A DNA stretch of 64,000 bases from Symmachiella macrocystis (GTDB lineage Bacteria > Planctomycetota > Planctomycetia > Planctomycetales > Planctomycetaceae): positions 496,001-560,000 of the forward strand of contig NZ_SJPP01000002.1 in NCBI RefSeq assembly GCF_007860075.1, given 5' to 3'. Of this stretch, positions 7,976-18,700 are shown piece by piece. Each line of letters starts with the position of its first letter. The first letter of the stretch is position 1. The notes under the pieces were generated by a model that searched no databases, was not told the DNA's origin, and saw nothing but the letters and a program-made list of their open reading frames with translations. A program made the translations under genes and the position numbers.

Positions 7976-8111
7976 CTGATTTGTTCGCGGAAGACTTCCC
8001 ACCCTCGTTGCTCGCCGGTCATCAATGACTTGACCGACGAACCGGTCGCCGCAGTGACACGGTTAAAAAAACCACGTCTGGTCTGAAACGACTTGCCCAT
8101 TAGCACTCGAA

Positions 8112-9194
8112 TCAATCAGGCAATTGGCCATCGACAATGTCGTGGAGCACGAACTTCGACGGATCCGCAACGACGTGCTTCACCTTTTTGCGTTGGTAGG
8201 TGTAAGTGAAATGCACCATACCATCAGCGGTTTGAATGACGGCCGGGTAGGAGAATTCCCCTTTTTCATCTTCGAGCACCAATGCCGCTTTCCAATTTTT
8301 GCCATCTTCCGAGACCGCCACGTTGAGCAATCCCCGCCCGCGACCACCGCGGATTGAGTGATTGTAAATCAATATTTGTCGACCATCGGCCAACGTGACC
8401 GCATCGGTGCCGGAATTGGGATTGGGCAACTCGGTCGCCGTCATCTTGCTCCAAGTTTTGCCACCATCCTCCGACCAACTCTGTGTGATTACTTTTTCGC
8501 GGCTACGGCAAAGGACCTGCATCCGTCCATCTTCATAGGTCAAAATGCTGGGCTGAATCGCGTTGAATTCTTTGCCGTCGTTGATCGGTCCCACGCGCTC
8601 CCAGGTCTTGCCCAAGTCGCTCGTCCGTTCGAAGTGGACCCGCCAGCCGTCGTATTCGGTGCTCGATCCGCACAGGATGTCGCCATTGGCCAATTGAATC
8701 GGTTTGTTTTTGACCGGACCATCAATGCCCTCGGGGAGTCGTCGCGGTTGGTCCCACGTCTTGCCGCCATCGGCCGACGTCGTCAGCATGCCCCACCAGG
8801 TGCGGGGGTCCGGGCCGACTTTATAAAACAATAACAGCGGGCCTTCTTTGGGTTGAAACAGTACCGGATTCCAACAAGGATGCCGTTTTCCGGCGTATTG
8901 AATTCCATTGGCGACTTCAACCGGCGGCGTCCATTTTCCGTCCTCTTGCCGCGAAACCCAAATTCCGACATCCGGGTTCTTCTCGTGTTTTCCGGCAAAC
9001 CAAGCCGTAACCAGACCGGTGTCGGTTTCAACAATCGTCGAGGCGTGGCACGAGGGAAATGGAGCGGTGTCGTAGATGAATTCCTCCTTGAGAACTCCCG
9101 GCTGCTGTTCTGCGGCCTGCACGCCGGAAAATAATACAACTCCCAGGACGACTGCCCCCGTCAATGTTGACAACCTCGACTGTAAACCAATCAT
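8112..9194 (-). CDS. Secreted sialidase-family (BNR repeat) protein
   Basis: A 360-residue exported six-bladed propeller of the exo-alpha-sialidase superfamily. After a signal peptide (about 1-27, ending VQAAE) there are Asp-box repeats: SADGGKTW, SDLGKTW, SEDGGKTW and SEDGKNW. Early conserved blocks include FPSCHASTIVETDTGLV and WFAGKHEKNPDVGIW. Planctomycetes carry many such proteins, of which few are proven sialidases, so the true glycan is unknown. The ATG at 9194 has GGGAGA at good spacing; earlier in-frame starts would place the signal peptide too far inside. It faces the DHDPS/NAL-family gene with 136 bases between. Confidence 0.85.
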   Translation of the reverse strand: MIGLQSRLSTLTGAVVLGVVLFSGVQAAEQQPGVLKEEFIYDTAPFPSCHASTIVETDTGLVTAWFAGKHEKNPDVGIWVSRQEDGKWTPPVEVANGIQYAGKRHPCWNPVLFQPKEGPLLLFYKVGPDPRTWWGMLTTSADGGKTWDQPRRLPEGIDGPVKNKPIQLANGDILCGSSTEYDGWRVHFERTSDLGKTWERVGPINDGKEFNAIQPSILTYEDGRMQVLCRSREKVITQSWSEDGGKTWSKMTATELPNPNSGTDAVTLADGRQILIYNHSIRGGRGRGLLNVAVSEDGKNWKAALVLEDEKGEFSYPAVIQTADGMVHFTYTYQRKKVKHVVADPSKFVLHDIVDGQLPD

Positions 9195-9407
9195 CACGTC
9201 TCCCTTCAGACTGCCCATTTTGGCGGGCATGGTATTCATTAGAATTTCATACAACTCTCTACCCTCGACGGAGTCGCTCGAACTGAGGGATTCCAACAAG
9301 TATACTGGAATTCACAGTTATCGCGACAGTCTCACGATAAACTACAGTCGAGCCATTGTTCACGAGCCATAGTTCAACAGACCGCCAATGCAGGCAAGGA
9401 TTCTGAC

Positions 9408-12400
9408 ATGAATCACGTTATTCGTTCAACGAACCGTAATGACAATCATTTGACGTGGCCCGTAATCGCAAAGGGTGCGTTCTTGTTTTGCGCAGCAGTG
9501 ATTGGATTGGCAACCTGTCTGCCCAATTCGTCCCTGGCCAATGACTGGCCAACGTACATGCACGATAACGCCCGCGCCGGACACACGACCGAATCCATCA
9601 AGACCCCGCTACAATTACGCTGGACGATCTCGCCTGATGCGGCGCCGCAAATGGCGTGGTCGGGAACCGACAACCGAACTATCGAAGGCAAATTAGTACG
9701 CGATCGCATGACCTTCGACGACGCGTTTCACGTCGCCGTTGTGGGAGATCGCTTGTACTACGGATCCTCAGTCGATGATCAATTGCATTGCGTCGACATC
9801 AGCAACGGCAAAGAGTTGTGGAGTTTCTACAGCGGGGGACCGATTCGCTTGGCCCCGACAGTGGCCGAGGGTCGCGTATACTTTGGATCGGACGATGGCA
9901 ACGCCTATTGCCTCAATAGCGATGACGGCGGCTTGATCTGGAAACACCGCGCTGGACCCGACGACGACTGGTTGATCGCACGACAAGAGATGATTTCACG
10001 CTGGCCGATCCGAACCGGGATTCTCGTCGATGACGGTCTCGCCTATTTCGGTGCGGGAATCTTTCCGCATGAGAATATCTACCTGTATGCCGTCAACGCG
10101 AATGACGGTTCATTAGTCTGGAAACGAGACACGATCAGCGAAGAAGATGCTGGTCGCAACGACTTGTCGCCGCAAGGTTACTTGTTGGCCAACGACGAAT
10201 TGTTGTTTGTCCCCTCCGGGCGATCATTGCCGGCGGCTGTGGATCGCAAGACGGGCAAGGTGGTCCACAAACGCGTTCACGGATGGCGGGGCGACGCGGG
10301 TGGGGTTGTTGGCGGCTCGAAGGCGTTGCTAGCGTCGGGGCAAATCTTCTGCTGGGGCGATCACCATATCCTACCGATGGAACAAAAGACCGGCGACGTT
10401 GGTTACGGTTGGTTTACCGGATATCAGTTAGCGATGGCCGATGAATATGCATACACGCTCAGCGGAAAATCGTTGATCAAACTCGACCGAGACGCTTATG
10501 CCGCCGGTAGCCGCGAACGCCACAAAATAGAACAAGGCCTGCGGCCGATCATGCGTAAAATCTACACTAAAGAAGGCGAAGAACTAGAAAAAGCCAAAAC
10601 AGAGTTGAAGGAACTAGAAGCCAAAATCCAACAAGCAGACCAAGTGGGTGTCATCTGGAAAACTCCGTTTGACGGGGAATCATCACTGTTGGTGGCGGGG
10701 GATTTGGTCTTCGCCGGCAAAGATGGGGAAGTCGCCGCCTTTTCTAACGAAACGGGCAAGCCCCTTTGGAGCGCCCCGGTCGACGGCGAAGCCCGCGGAT
10801 TGGCAGTCGCCGGCGGAAATCTGTTTGTAAGTACCAGCACCGGCAAGATCTATGCCTTCGCATCGGCCGATACGCCCGCTGCCCCCTCGGCGGTCGCTAA
10901 AAAGAACATCGGGGCTGATCCCTATCCCCAAGACGAACTGACAAAGTTTTATCAAGACGCAGCGGCGGACATCTTAAAGACCACCGGTGTCAATCGCGGC
11001 TTCGCACTCGTATTGGGCAACGAACAAGGACGACTCGCCTATGAACTAGCGCGGCAAAGCGAGCTGACGTTGTATTGTTTGGAACCGGACGCGGAAAAAG
11101 TCGCTGCCGCCCGCAAAGCCCTCAACGCTGCGGGGCTCTACGGTAGTCGGGTGACCGTGCATCAGGCTGATTTTGCACCGGTCCCTTACTCGAGCTATTT
11201 CGCGAATTTGATCGTGTCCGACACCCAATTACTGGGGGGAACCGTTCCCGGAAATCCAGCCGAAATCGCGCGACACCTCAAACCGCTCGGGGGCGTGGTT
11301 TATCTGGGCGGCAAAAAGGACGATCCCTCGCAAGCAGTTCAAAGCCGTCACGACTGGTTGGCGGGCATGAAACTGGCCGACCAATCACACACCTCGACCG
11401 ATGCAACGGCGATCACATTGACCCGCGACAAACTGCCGGGCGCAGCCAATTGGTCGCACCAATACGGCGATCCGGGTAACACCGCCAGTAGCACCGACCG
11501 CCGTTTGAAGGGCGGGCTGGGCGTCCTATGGTATGGCGATCCCGGCCCCGGCAAAATGGTCAACCGACACGACGGGGCCGTTGGTCCGCTTTCCATCGAC
11601 GGTCGATTGATCGTGCAGGGAGAAAACAGCGTCATGGCTTACGACGCCTACAACGGGATGTTCTTGTGGGAGCGGGAGGAGCCCAATGCTGTGCGGACCG
11701 GGGTATTTCAAAATCAAAATCCCGGAAACCTCGTAGCCGGCGGCGATGATCTGTTCGTCATGGTTCGCGGTGAATGTCATAACCTTGATCTGGCGACCGG
11801 CGAAATCAAAGCCACCTATACCGTTCCGCCCGCCGCGGGAGGCGAAGATCACGAATGGGGTTATCTGGCCTACCAAGACGGACTATTAATCGGCACCGCC
11901 ACGATCCGCCAAGAGGTCGAACGCCGTAAGCAACGTCGCGGTAAAGTGACCGATGACAGCACGACCGGTTTGTTCGCCATCGACACCAAGACCGGTAAGA
12001 CCGCCTGGAGCTATCAAGGCAAACATATCGCCCACCACACCATTGCCCTGGGACCGGAACGGGTCTTCTTCATCGACAGTACGATCACCAGTGACCAACG
12101 CGATGAGTTGCTGCGCGAAGACAAAACGGAACTAAAAAAACTGACCGGCGACGAGGCGAAAGAGGCCGAAGAGCGGATGAAACGGGTTGACGCTCGCTTG
12201 GCGGTCGCTCTGGATGCACGTACCGGTGAGAAATTGTGGGAAACCCCGGTCGACGTGACCGATTGCAGTGAAATCGGCACCGGCGGGGGCAAATTGACCT
12301 TGATGGTGCAAAACAACGTGCTGGTACTCTGCGGGGCCAACGCCAACGGCCACTATTGGAAACAATTCCTCGCCGGGGAATTCAAAAGTCGCCGGCTCGT

Positions 12401-13397
12401 GGCGCTGTCGGGAGAAGATGGACATAAGTTGTGGGCCAAGGATGCCAACTATCGGCATCGTCCAATCATTATCGAAGATCAGATCGTCGCCGAACCGTGG
12501 GGATTTGACCTCTACACCGGCGCGCAGCGCATGCGGAAACATCCGATCACCGGCCAAGAGGTCCCCTGGAGCATGGTCCGTACCGGACACCATTGCGGCA
12601 TGATGACTGCCACGCCGGACATGATGTTTTTCCGCTCCGGCTTTACCGGGTTTTACGACCTGAACGCCGACAACGGCACGCGGCACTTTGCCGGGCACCG
12701 CACCGGATGCTGGATCAACATGATTCCCGCCAACGGCCTGTTGATGGTCCCTGAAGCGAGTGCGGGTTGTGTCTGCCTATTTTCGATTGCCTCGACCATT
12801 GTGATGGAACCGCGCGAACCCCGACGGGATTGGACGATCTATAGTTCCGTAGGAAAATCGACACCGGTGAAACATTTGGCACTCAACTTCGGCGCTCCTG
12901 GTGATCGTCGTGATGCAGGTGGAACCGTCTGGCTGGCCTATCCTCGTCCCAAAGCCTACAAGGAAACCGGATTGGTCCTGCCGCTGGAATTGCAAACCGG
13001 CTTCGCCGACGGCGGGAAATACTCCGGGATCAACAGCCAAGCCGAAGCGTTGACAGACGTTGAGTCTCCCTGGATTTATTCCTATTGGGCCGAAGGGTTA
13101 AAACAACTTACCATCCCACTGCAAGAGCAGGGGGCCGATCCGGCAAGCTATCGCGTTAAATTCTATTTCACGGGGCGCCAGGGTGATCCATCCGCCACAG
13201 CGAAATTTGATGTTAAAATCCAAGGCGAGACTTTACTGGACAACGTGGGCCTCGACAAATCAGATAGTGGCAACGGGCGTTCAGCAGTACACGAAGTGGC
13301 TGGGATTTCCGTGACCGACAATCTCGTTGTCGAATTCGTCCCGCGCGATGGAAGTGACGCTCCGATTCTCAGCGGCATTAAAATCGAACGCGAGTAA
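9408..13397 (+). CDS. PQQ-propeller protein with embedded methyltransferase-like domain and malectin-like end
   Basis: A 1329-residue exported protein. A hydrophobic leader (about 20-43) precedes a first set of PQQ-type blades (for example GKELWSFYSGGPIRLAPT and GLIWKHRAG) to about 370. A charged coiled-coil (385-410) and two further blade-like segments follow, then a Rossmann-type segment at about 505-665 with FALVLGNEQGRLAYELA and YCLEPDAEKVAAARKAL, resembling a SAM methyltransferase. A second propeller runs about 675-1130. The end (about 1155-1329) resembles malectin: YRVKFYFTGRQGDPSATAKF, then ILSGIKI. The glycine loop is not canonical, so catalysis is doubtful. AAGGA precedes the ATG. 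cysE follows 53 bases later, with no obvious functional tie. Confidence 0.88.
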   Translation: MNHVIRSTNRNDNHLTWPVIAKGAFLFCAAVIGLATCLPNSSLANDWPTYMHDNARAGHTTESIKTPLQLRWTISPDAAPQMAWSGTDNRTIEGKLVRDRMTFDDAFHVAVVGDRLYYGSSVDDQLHCVDISNGKELWSFYSGGPIRLAPTVAEGRVYFGSDDGNAYCLNSDDGGLIWKHRAGPDDDWLIARQEMISRWPIRTGILVDDGLAYFGAGIFPHENIYLYAVNANDGSLVWKRDTISEEDAGRNDLSPQGYLLANDELLFVPSGRSLPAAVDRKTGKVVHKRVHGWRGDAGGVVGGSKALLASGQIFCWGDHHILPMEQKTGDVGYGWFTGYQLAMADEYAYTLSGKSLIKLDRDAYAAGSRERHKIEQGLRPIMRKIYTKEGEELEKAKTELKELEAKIQQADQVGVIWKTPFDGESSLLVAGDLVFAGKDGEVAAFSNETGKPLWSAPVDGEARGLAVAGGNLFVSTSTGKIYAFASADTPAAPSAVAKKNIGADPYPQDELTKFYQDAAADILKTTGVNRGFALVLGNEQGRLAYELARQSELTLYCLEPDAEKVAAARKALNAAGLYGSRVTVHQADFAPVPYSSYFANLIVSDTQLLGGTVPGNPAEIARHLKPLGGVVYLGGKKDDPSQAVQSRHDWLAGMKLADQSHTSTDATAITLTRDKLPGAANWSHQYGDPGNTASSTDRRLKGGLGVLWYGDPGPGKMVNRHDGAVGPLSIDGRLIVQGENSVMAYDAYNGMFLWEREEPNAVRTGVFQNQNPGNLVAGGDDLFVMVRGECHNLDLATGEIKATYTVPPAAGGEDHEWGYLAYQDGLLIGTATIRQEVERRKQRRGKVTDDSTTGLFAIDTKTGKTAWSYQGKHIAHHTIALGPERVFFIDSTITSDQRDELLREDKTELKKLTGDEAKEAEERMKRVDARLAVALDARTGEKLWETPVDVTDCSEIGTGGGKLTLMVQNNVLVLCGANANGHYWKQFLAGEFKSRRLVALSGEDGHKLWAKDANYRHRPIIIEDQIVAEPWGFDLYTGAQRMRKHPITGQEVPWSMVRTGHHCGMMTATPDMMFFRSGFTGFYDLNADNGTRHFAGHRTGCWINMIPANGLLMVPEASAGCVCLFSIASTIVMEPREPRRDWTIYSSVGKSTPVKHLALNFGAPGDRRDAGGTVWLAYPRPKAYKETGLVLPLELQTGFADGGKYSGINSQAEALTDVESPWIYSYWAEGLKQLTIPLQEQGADPASYRVKFYFTGRQGDPSATAKFDVKIQGETLLDNVGLDKSDSGNGRSAVHEVAGISVTDNLVVEFVPRDGSDAPILSGIKIERE

Positions 13398-13450
13398 TCG
13401 CACCCCGCGCAGCACGTTTCCATCCTCACCATTGACCAAAGGCAACGCCG

Positions 13451-14275
13451 GTGTCCGACGCCGCACATAAATTGAGCGACGACAAGATCTGGGAAACGAT
13501 CCGCGCGGAGACTCAGCATGCGGCTACCCAAGAGCCGATCCTGGCCAGTTTTCTGCACGCCACGGTTCTCAAACACGAGACGCTCGAAGATGCGATGAGT
13601 TTTCATCTCGCGGGCAAACTCGCCGATGTGAACGTGACGGCCATGTTGATCCGCGAAGTGATCGACGAAGCCTTCGCCAGCGATCCTCGGATTCGCGCTG
13701 CCTTGCGGTGTGACATTCAAGCGGTCCGCGACCGTGACCCGGCGTCGGAATTCTATTATGTGCCGATGCTTTTCTTCAAAGGTTTTCATGCGCTACAAAG
13801 TTATCGTATCGCGCATTGGTTGTGGGGGCAGAATCGGCGGGCGATGGCACTGCACCTGCAAAGCCGTATTTCAGAGGTCTTCGCTGCGGATATCCACCCG
13901 GCCGCTCGCATCGGTCAGGGCATCTTGTTGGATCACGGTACCTCGGTCGTGATTGGTGAAACCGCCGTCGTGGAAAACAATGTCTCCATGCTGCACGAAG
14001 TGACTTTGGGAGGGACCGGAAAGGCGACCGGAGACCGCCATCCCAAAGTCCGGCATGGCGTACTGGTCGGCGCCGGTGCCAAAATCCTGGGCAATGTCGA
14101 AATCGGCACCGGAGCGAAAATTGCCGCGTGCAGCGTCGTCTTAGAAGATGTTCCCGCGCATTGCACGGTCGCCGGAATTCCGGCCAAAATCGTGGGACGG
14201 CTTTCAGTTGCCGAACCGGCACTCGACATGGATCACATGCTGCCGCATCACCACGCCGACGGCAGCGGGATTTAA
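13451..14275 (+). CDS. cysE: Serine O-acetyltransferase CysE
   Basis: CysE transfers acetyl from acetyl-CoA to L-serine, the first step of cysteine synthesis. The 274-residue chain has the N-terminal helical SATase domain (about 10-110) and a left-handed beta-helix of hexapeptide repeats: DIHPAARIGQGILLDHGT, VVIGETAVVENNVSMLHEVTLGGTGK, and VGAGAKILGNVEIGTGAKI. The catalytic His lies in DHGT and the acetyl-CoA loop in GKATGDRHPKV. The start is GTG with AAAGG eight bases before it. It sits close behind the PQQ gene and converges with a DUF1501 gene only 15 bases away. Confidence 0.94.
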   Translation: MSDAAHKLSDDKIWETIRAETQHAATQEPILASFLHATVLKHETLEDAMSFHLAGKLADVNVTAMLIREVIDEAFASDPRIRAALRCDIQAVRDRDPASEFYYVPMLFFKGFHALQSYRIAHWLWGQNRRAMALHLQSRISEVFAADIHPAARIGQGILLDHGTSVVIGETAVVENNVSMLHEVTLGGTGKATGDRHPKVRHGVLVGAGAKILGNVEIGTGAKIAACSVVLEDVPAHCTVAGIPAKIVGRLSVAEPALDMDHMLPHHHADGSGI

Positions 14276-14290
14276 GCCAGCTTATACGGT

Positions 14291-15739
14291 TCACAGGATT
14301 TCGTGAATCACTTCACCATGCACATCGGTCAGGCGAAAGTCGCGGCCGCCGTGACGGTAGGTCAGGCGTTGGTGATCCAAGCCCAAGAGATGCAAGATCG
14401 TCGCATGCAGATCATGCATCGTGCAGACATTCTCTACCGCATGCATACCCAACTCGTCAGTCGCCCCATGCACCACGCTCCCTTTGACGCCTCCGCCGGC
14501 CAGCCAAACGGTAAAGCCTTCGGGATGATGATCACGTCCGTCGCGAGAGGCCGCATGCGGCGTACGCCCAAATTCCCCCGCCCAGACGATCAGCGTCTCG
14601 TCAAACAGCCCGCGGGCTTTGAGGTCCTTGATCAAGCCGGCGATCGCTTGGTCGGTGTCGAGAGCGTTCTTCTCGTGCATCTTCTTCAGCGACCCGTGTT
14701 GATCCCACGTGCCGTTCGAAGCCCCCGGGGGGCAAGTGATCTCCACAAAACGGACACCCGATTCGATCAACCGCCGCGCGCGGAGACATTGAATCCCATA
14801 CAGTCGCTGCGAGTCGACTTTGGAATCGATTGCGTACAGCGCATGCGTCGCTTTCGTTTCCCGCGACAAATCCAGCACGTCCGGGACGAGCGATTGCATG
14901 CGGTACGCAAGTTCATAGTTTTTGACAGCAGATTCAACGGCATCGTTACCTCCCAACGTCTCAGCAAACGCACGGTCCTGCAATTTGAGCAAATCTAGTT
15001 TGGCACGCTGCACCCCCGCGCGGCTGTCGCCCGGAGTGATATTCTCTAGCGGCGGACCATCGGCATTGAGCAACGTCGCCTGATAACTGGCCGGTAAGAA
15101 CCCGCTGGAATAGTTTTCCAATCCTCCGCAAGGAATCACGCCAAAATTTAAAACCACAAACCCCGGCAGATTTTGATTTTCGCTGCCCAGCCCATAACTG
15201 GCCCACGAACCAAGACTCGGCCGCCCGGCCACGTTGGACCCGGTGTGCAAAAACAACACCCCCGTGGAATGAATCGGTAGATCCGCTTTCATCGAACGAA
15301 TCACAGCCAGGTCATCGACGCAACTGGCGATGTGCGGAAACAATTCGCTGACCGGCAATTCCGATTCACCATGCTTGGCGAACTTCCAGGGAGACTTGAG
15401 CCATTTGCGATTCACATTCGCTGTCGGGTTGTCGATCTCACCGGCCGGTTGATCGTCCACTTCTGCGAGCTTCGGTTTGGGGTCGAACGAATCGACATGC
15501 GAGACCCCTCCATCCAGAAAGCAAAAAATGACGTTTTTAGCCGTCGGTGCAAAATGCGGTCCCGTGGTCGGTGCCCCATAAGCGCGTTCCGACATCAACG
15601 CCGACAGCGCCAACATCCCGAAACCGTTGGCGGACGATTTCAGCATGCTACGCCGCGAAAAGAGTCGCGGTCTGCGTCCCGGGCATTTGTCGATGTGAGG
15701 ATTCATACGGCTAACTGTTCCCATGATTTCGCAGCTCAT
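14291..15739 (-). CDS. DUF1501 protein, third gene of the HEAT-sialidase operon
   Basis: A 482-residue Tat-exported protein of the sulfatase/alkaline-phosphatase-like DUF1501 family. The twin-arginine leader is SRRSMLKSSANGFG. Family landmarks are [68 protein letters not shown] and [19 protein letters not shown]. These proteins accompany PSD1 cytochrome proteins throughout planctomycetes; their substrate is undefined. It starts 18 bases after the PSD1 gene. No start has a clear ribosome binding site; the ATG at 15706 would put the Tat motif closer to the N-terminus and is a good alternative. Confidence 0.9.
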   Translation of the reverse strand: MSCEIMGTVSRMNPHIDKCPGRRPRLFSRRSMLKSSANGFGMLALSALMSERAYGAPTTGPHFAPTAKNVIFCFLDGGVSHVDSFDPKPKLAEVDDQPAGEIDNPTANVNRKWLKSPWKFAKHGESELPVSELFPHIASCVDDLAVIRSMKADLPIHSTGVLFLHTGSNVAGRPSLGSWASYGLGSENQNLPGFVVLNFGVIPCGGLENYSSGFLPASYQATLLNADGPPLENITPGDSRAGVQRAKLDLLKLQDRAFAETLGGNDAVESAVKNYELAYRMQSLVPDVLDLSRETKATHALYAIDSKVDSQRLYGIQCLRARRLIESGVRFVEITCPPGASNGTWDQHGSLKKMHEKNALDTDQAIAGLIKDLKARGLFDETLIVWAGEFGRTPHAASRDGRDHHPEGFTVWLAGGGVKGSVVHGATDELGMHAVENVCTMHDLHATILHLLGLDHQRLTYRHGGRDFRLTDVHGEVIHEIL

Positions 15740-15757
15740 TGGCTAACGAAAACGTTT

Positions 15758-18700
15758 TCAAGGGATGTAGATGAATTCTTTGCCATTAAACAAAATATGC
15801 GCCACGTCCTGCCAGATTTCTTTTGATGAAAGCATCTCCTCGCGCGGGATCTGTTTAATCTGTACAAGCGTATCGATCAGTTCTTCAAACCGCTCAATTT
15901 CCAACAGCGTTGCCCGGCGCCCCAAAGCGAATTCAAACATTGTCATTAGTCGTGCGCCGACCGTAACGGCATTGTCTTGAATCACCGCCTCTGCCCAGAC
16001 CCCCGCCTGCTGCAGTACAAAACTATCGTTTAAAAGCGTCAGAGCCTGCGCCGGCACATTTGTGACATCACGGCGGCCTTGGGTGATTTTCCCGCCGGGG
16101 AGATTGAAGGCACTCAAAAACTTCGGCCCCTCCATCAGATTGACTTTAATGTACACGCTGCGTCGGCCCTCCCCATCGAGCGGCCCAGCAAACAGCCGAC
16201 GGGTGGCATTCGATTCGGGGCGAAACGGTTGAATGCTTTCGCCAAACAGTTTCGGTTGCAGTCGGCCGGAAACAGTCAATATCGAATCTCGAATCGCCTC
16301 GGCCTCCATCCGCCGCACTGGATAGTGATGCAACAAGCGATTCTGCGGGTCGATTTCCGAGGCCGCTAACTCACTGCGGCCCGTCGCGCGGAATGTACGC
16401 GACAATGCTATTTCACGAATCAGCGTCTTCACCGACCAGCCCATACCATTGTCGTCACTGCCGGCAGGTTCCACAAACCGTGCGGCGAGATGATCCAGCA
16501 ATTGGGGATGCGACGGAAGATCGCCGACATGACCAAAGTCATCGACGCTCCGCACGATTCCCGCACCAAACAGGTGATGCCAGACACGATTGACCATCAC
16601 CCGCGCCGTCAGCGGATTGTGCGACGATGCAATCTGATCGGCAAGCTCCCGCCGCCCACTGCCTGTGGGTTGAGAATTCGTTGCGGAGCTTGATAGCACT
16701 TCTAAATACCTGCGCGGGACGACCTCTCCCAAAGTCGCAAAGTTGCCCCGCAGTAATATGCGATGGTCTTGCCCCGCACCCAGGTCGGCGATCCCCGCCG
16801 ACAATCGCGGCCGCGCCAGTTGTTCTTCTATTTTGCGGTAAGCGCCCACCAATTTTTCGATCTGCGGCGAGGCAGTCACGGCATGGTCCAACAGATTGTT
16901 CTCCATACACCAGGACAGCCAATAGACGTCATCATCGTCAGCGGTCCCCGCGGACCAATGCTGGACTGCCGTTTGAATCGCCGCGGAGTACTTGTCGGCA
17001 ATCGCAGCGGGCGAGACCACCGTATCGGCCTCAACGTACAACCGCGCCAATGGCGATAAGTCCGGTTTCGGCGGATCGCCGCCGTCATGCGCCACGACCT
17101 GCAGGATACCGAAATACGACCGTGGGTCTGTTGCCGCTTCGGACCAGGGGATGCGGTCATTGGTCTTATCGCCTCCCAACGTCCCCAATTGATCCGGAAA
17201 CTTGGGGTTATCATATTTCGTGACCAGTTCCGCGAACGTCCGCAACATATCCGCATTGGCGGGGACCTTAAATGTAACCCACGTTGGCTGCGACGAGGTT
17301 AAGGCACGGTAGTTGGCGTAGTTGAGTTGGCAGTTGTTGGAAACCAAACGCACGGCACTCGTTTTCTCTCCCATCACCTGAAAACTGATGTGCGACTTTC
17401 CGCCGCCAATCACGGGCGAGCGGAGCGTGCCGTTGAGTTTCTCCGACAAGACATGCGTGTAGCGACCAGCGGGTAGAATTTTCCGCACGACATTGTCGCC
17501 TTCATGCGCCACGGTGAATTCGCCATTCGACGTATGCCCTTGACGCAGACCTTGGCCGGTGGCGCTCCAATCGGTCGGATCATCGTCGCGAAAATCAGCG
17601 AGACATGCAAACTGCTCCGCATTGAATGACGCATGCGTTTGGCGATCCTTTTCAAAACTCACCGCCAATTCGCGCCATGCGTTGGGTATTTCGTCGGCAG
17701 CATTCGCTGCTTGCCAAGCCCGCGCCGGATGATCAATCCCCGGCTTCTCCACAGAAAGAGCTTTCACCCAACCCTGCAACCGCGGCGCACTCAAACCAGA
17801 TGCCAGGGTATCCGCTTCCGACGACTTAGCAATTCGCGCCTGCGCTGCCACTAGGTATTTGGCAACATCACCAGTCTGCGACTGCCAATGCTGCGCCAAT
17901 TCCTCGCGGAGTTGCGACTTCAACACACGCAACTGCTCCATCAATTCGGCATTCACCGTTGGGGCATCGAGGGTTTGGGCAGTCAGCCGCGAGCTCTTGA
18001 GGATGCCCAACAGTGCATAATAATCCGCCGCGGAAACCGCATCCATTTTGTGGTCGTGACACCGCGCACAAGCGACGGTCGTTGCTTGAAATGCTTTCGT
18101 GAGTGTGTCAATCTGGTTATCCAAAATGTCGTAACCAATCGACGTCAATGTCACGCAATCGTCGTGGTTCACTTCGCCAAAGCGGTAAAACGACGTGCCA
18201 ATCAACGATTCGTTCAACTGCTGCTCGTCGTTCCAACGGGGGTGCTCTAATAAATCCCCTGCGATATGCTCGCGGACGAATTGGTCGTAGGGCACATCAG
18301 CATTGAACGCGCGAATCAGGTAATCGCGGTATCGCCAAGCGTGATGCACCTCGTAGTTCCATTCGTTGCCGTGCGTCTCGGTAAATCGAACCACGTCCAT
18401 CCAATGCCGCGCCCAACGTTCGCCAAAGTGCGGCGAATTCAACAAGCGATCGACGAGCGCCTCATACGCCGCATCCGGGTTCACTTCGCTGTCCCGCAAA
18501 AACTGCTGTATTTCCTCCGGGGTCGGCGGCAAACCGGTTAGCACCAGGCTCACACGCCGGATCAGCGTACGCGGTGCTGCTTGTTTCGGCGGCGCCAATC
18601 CCGCATCCGCGAGCTTCGACACAACAAAACGATCGATCGTGTCGCTCGGTGGATTCTTCTCGATCTCCGGTACCGCTGGTGCGACCACCGGTTGCAGCGA

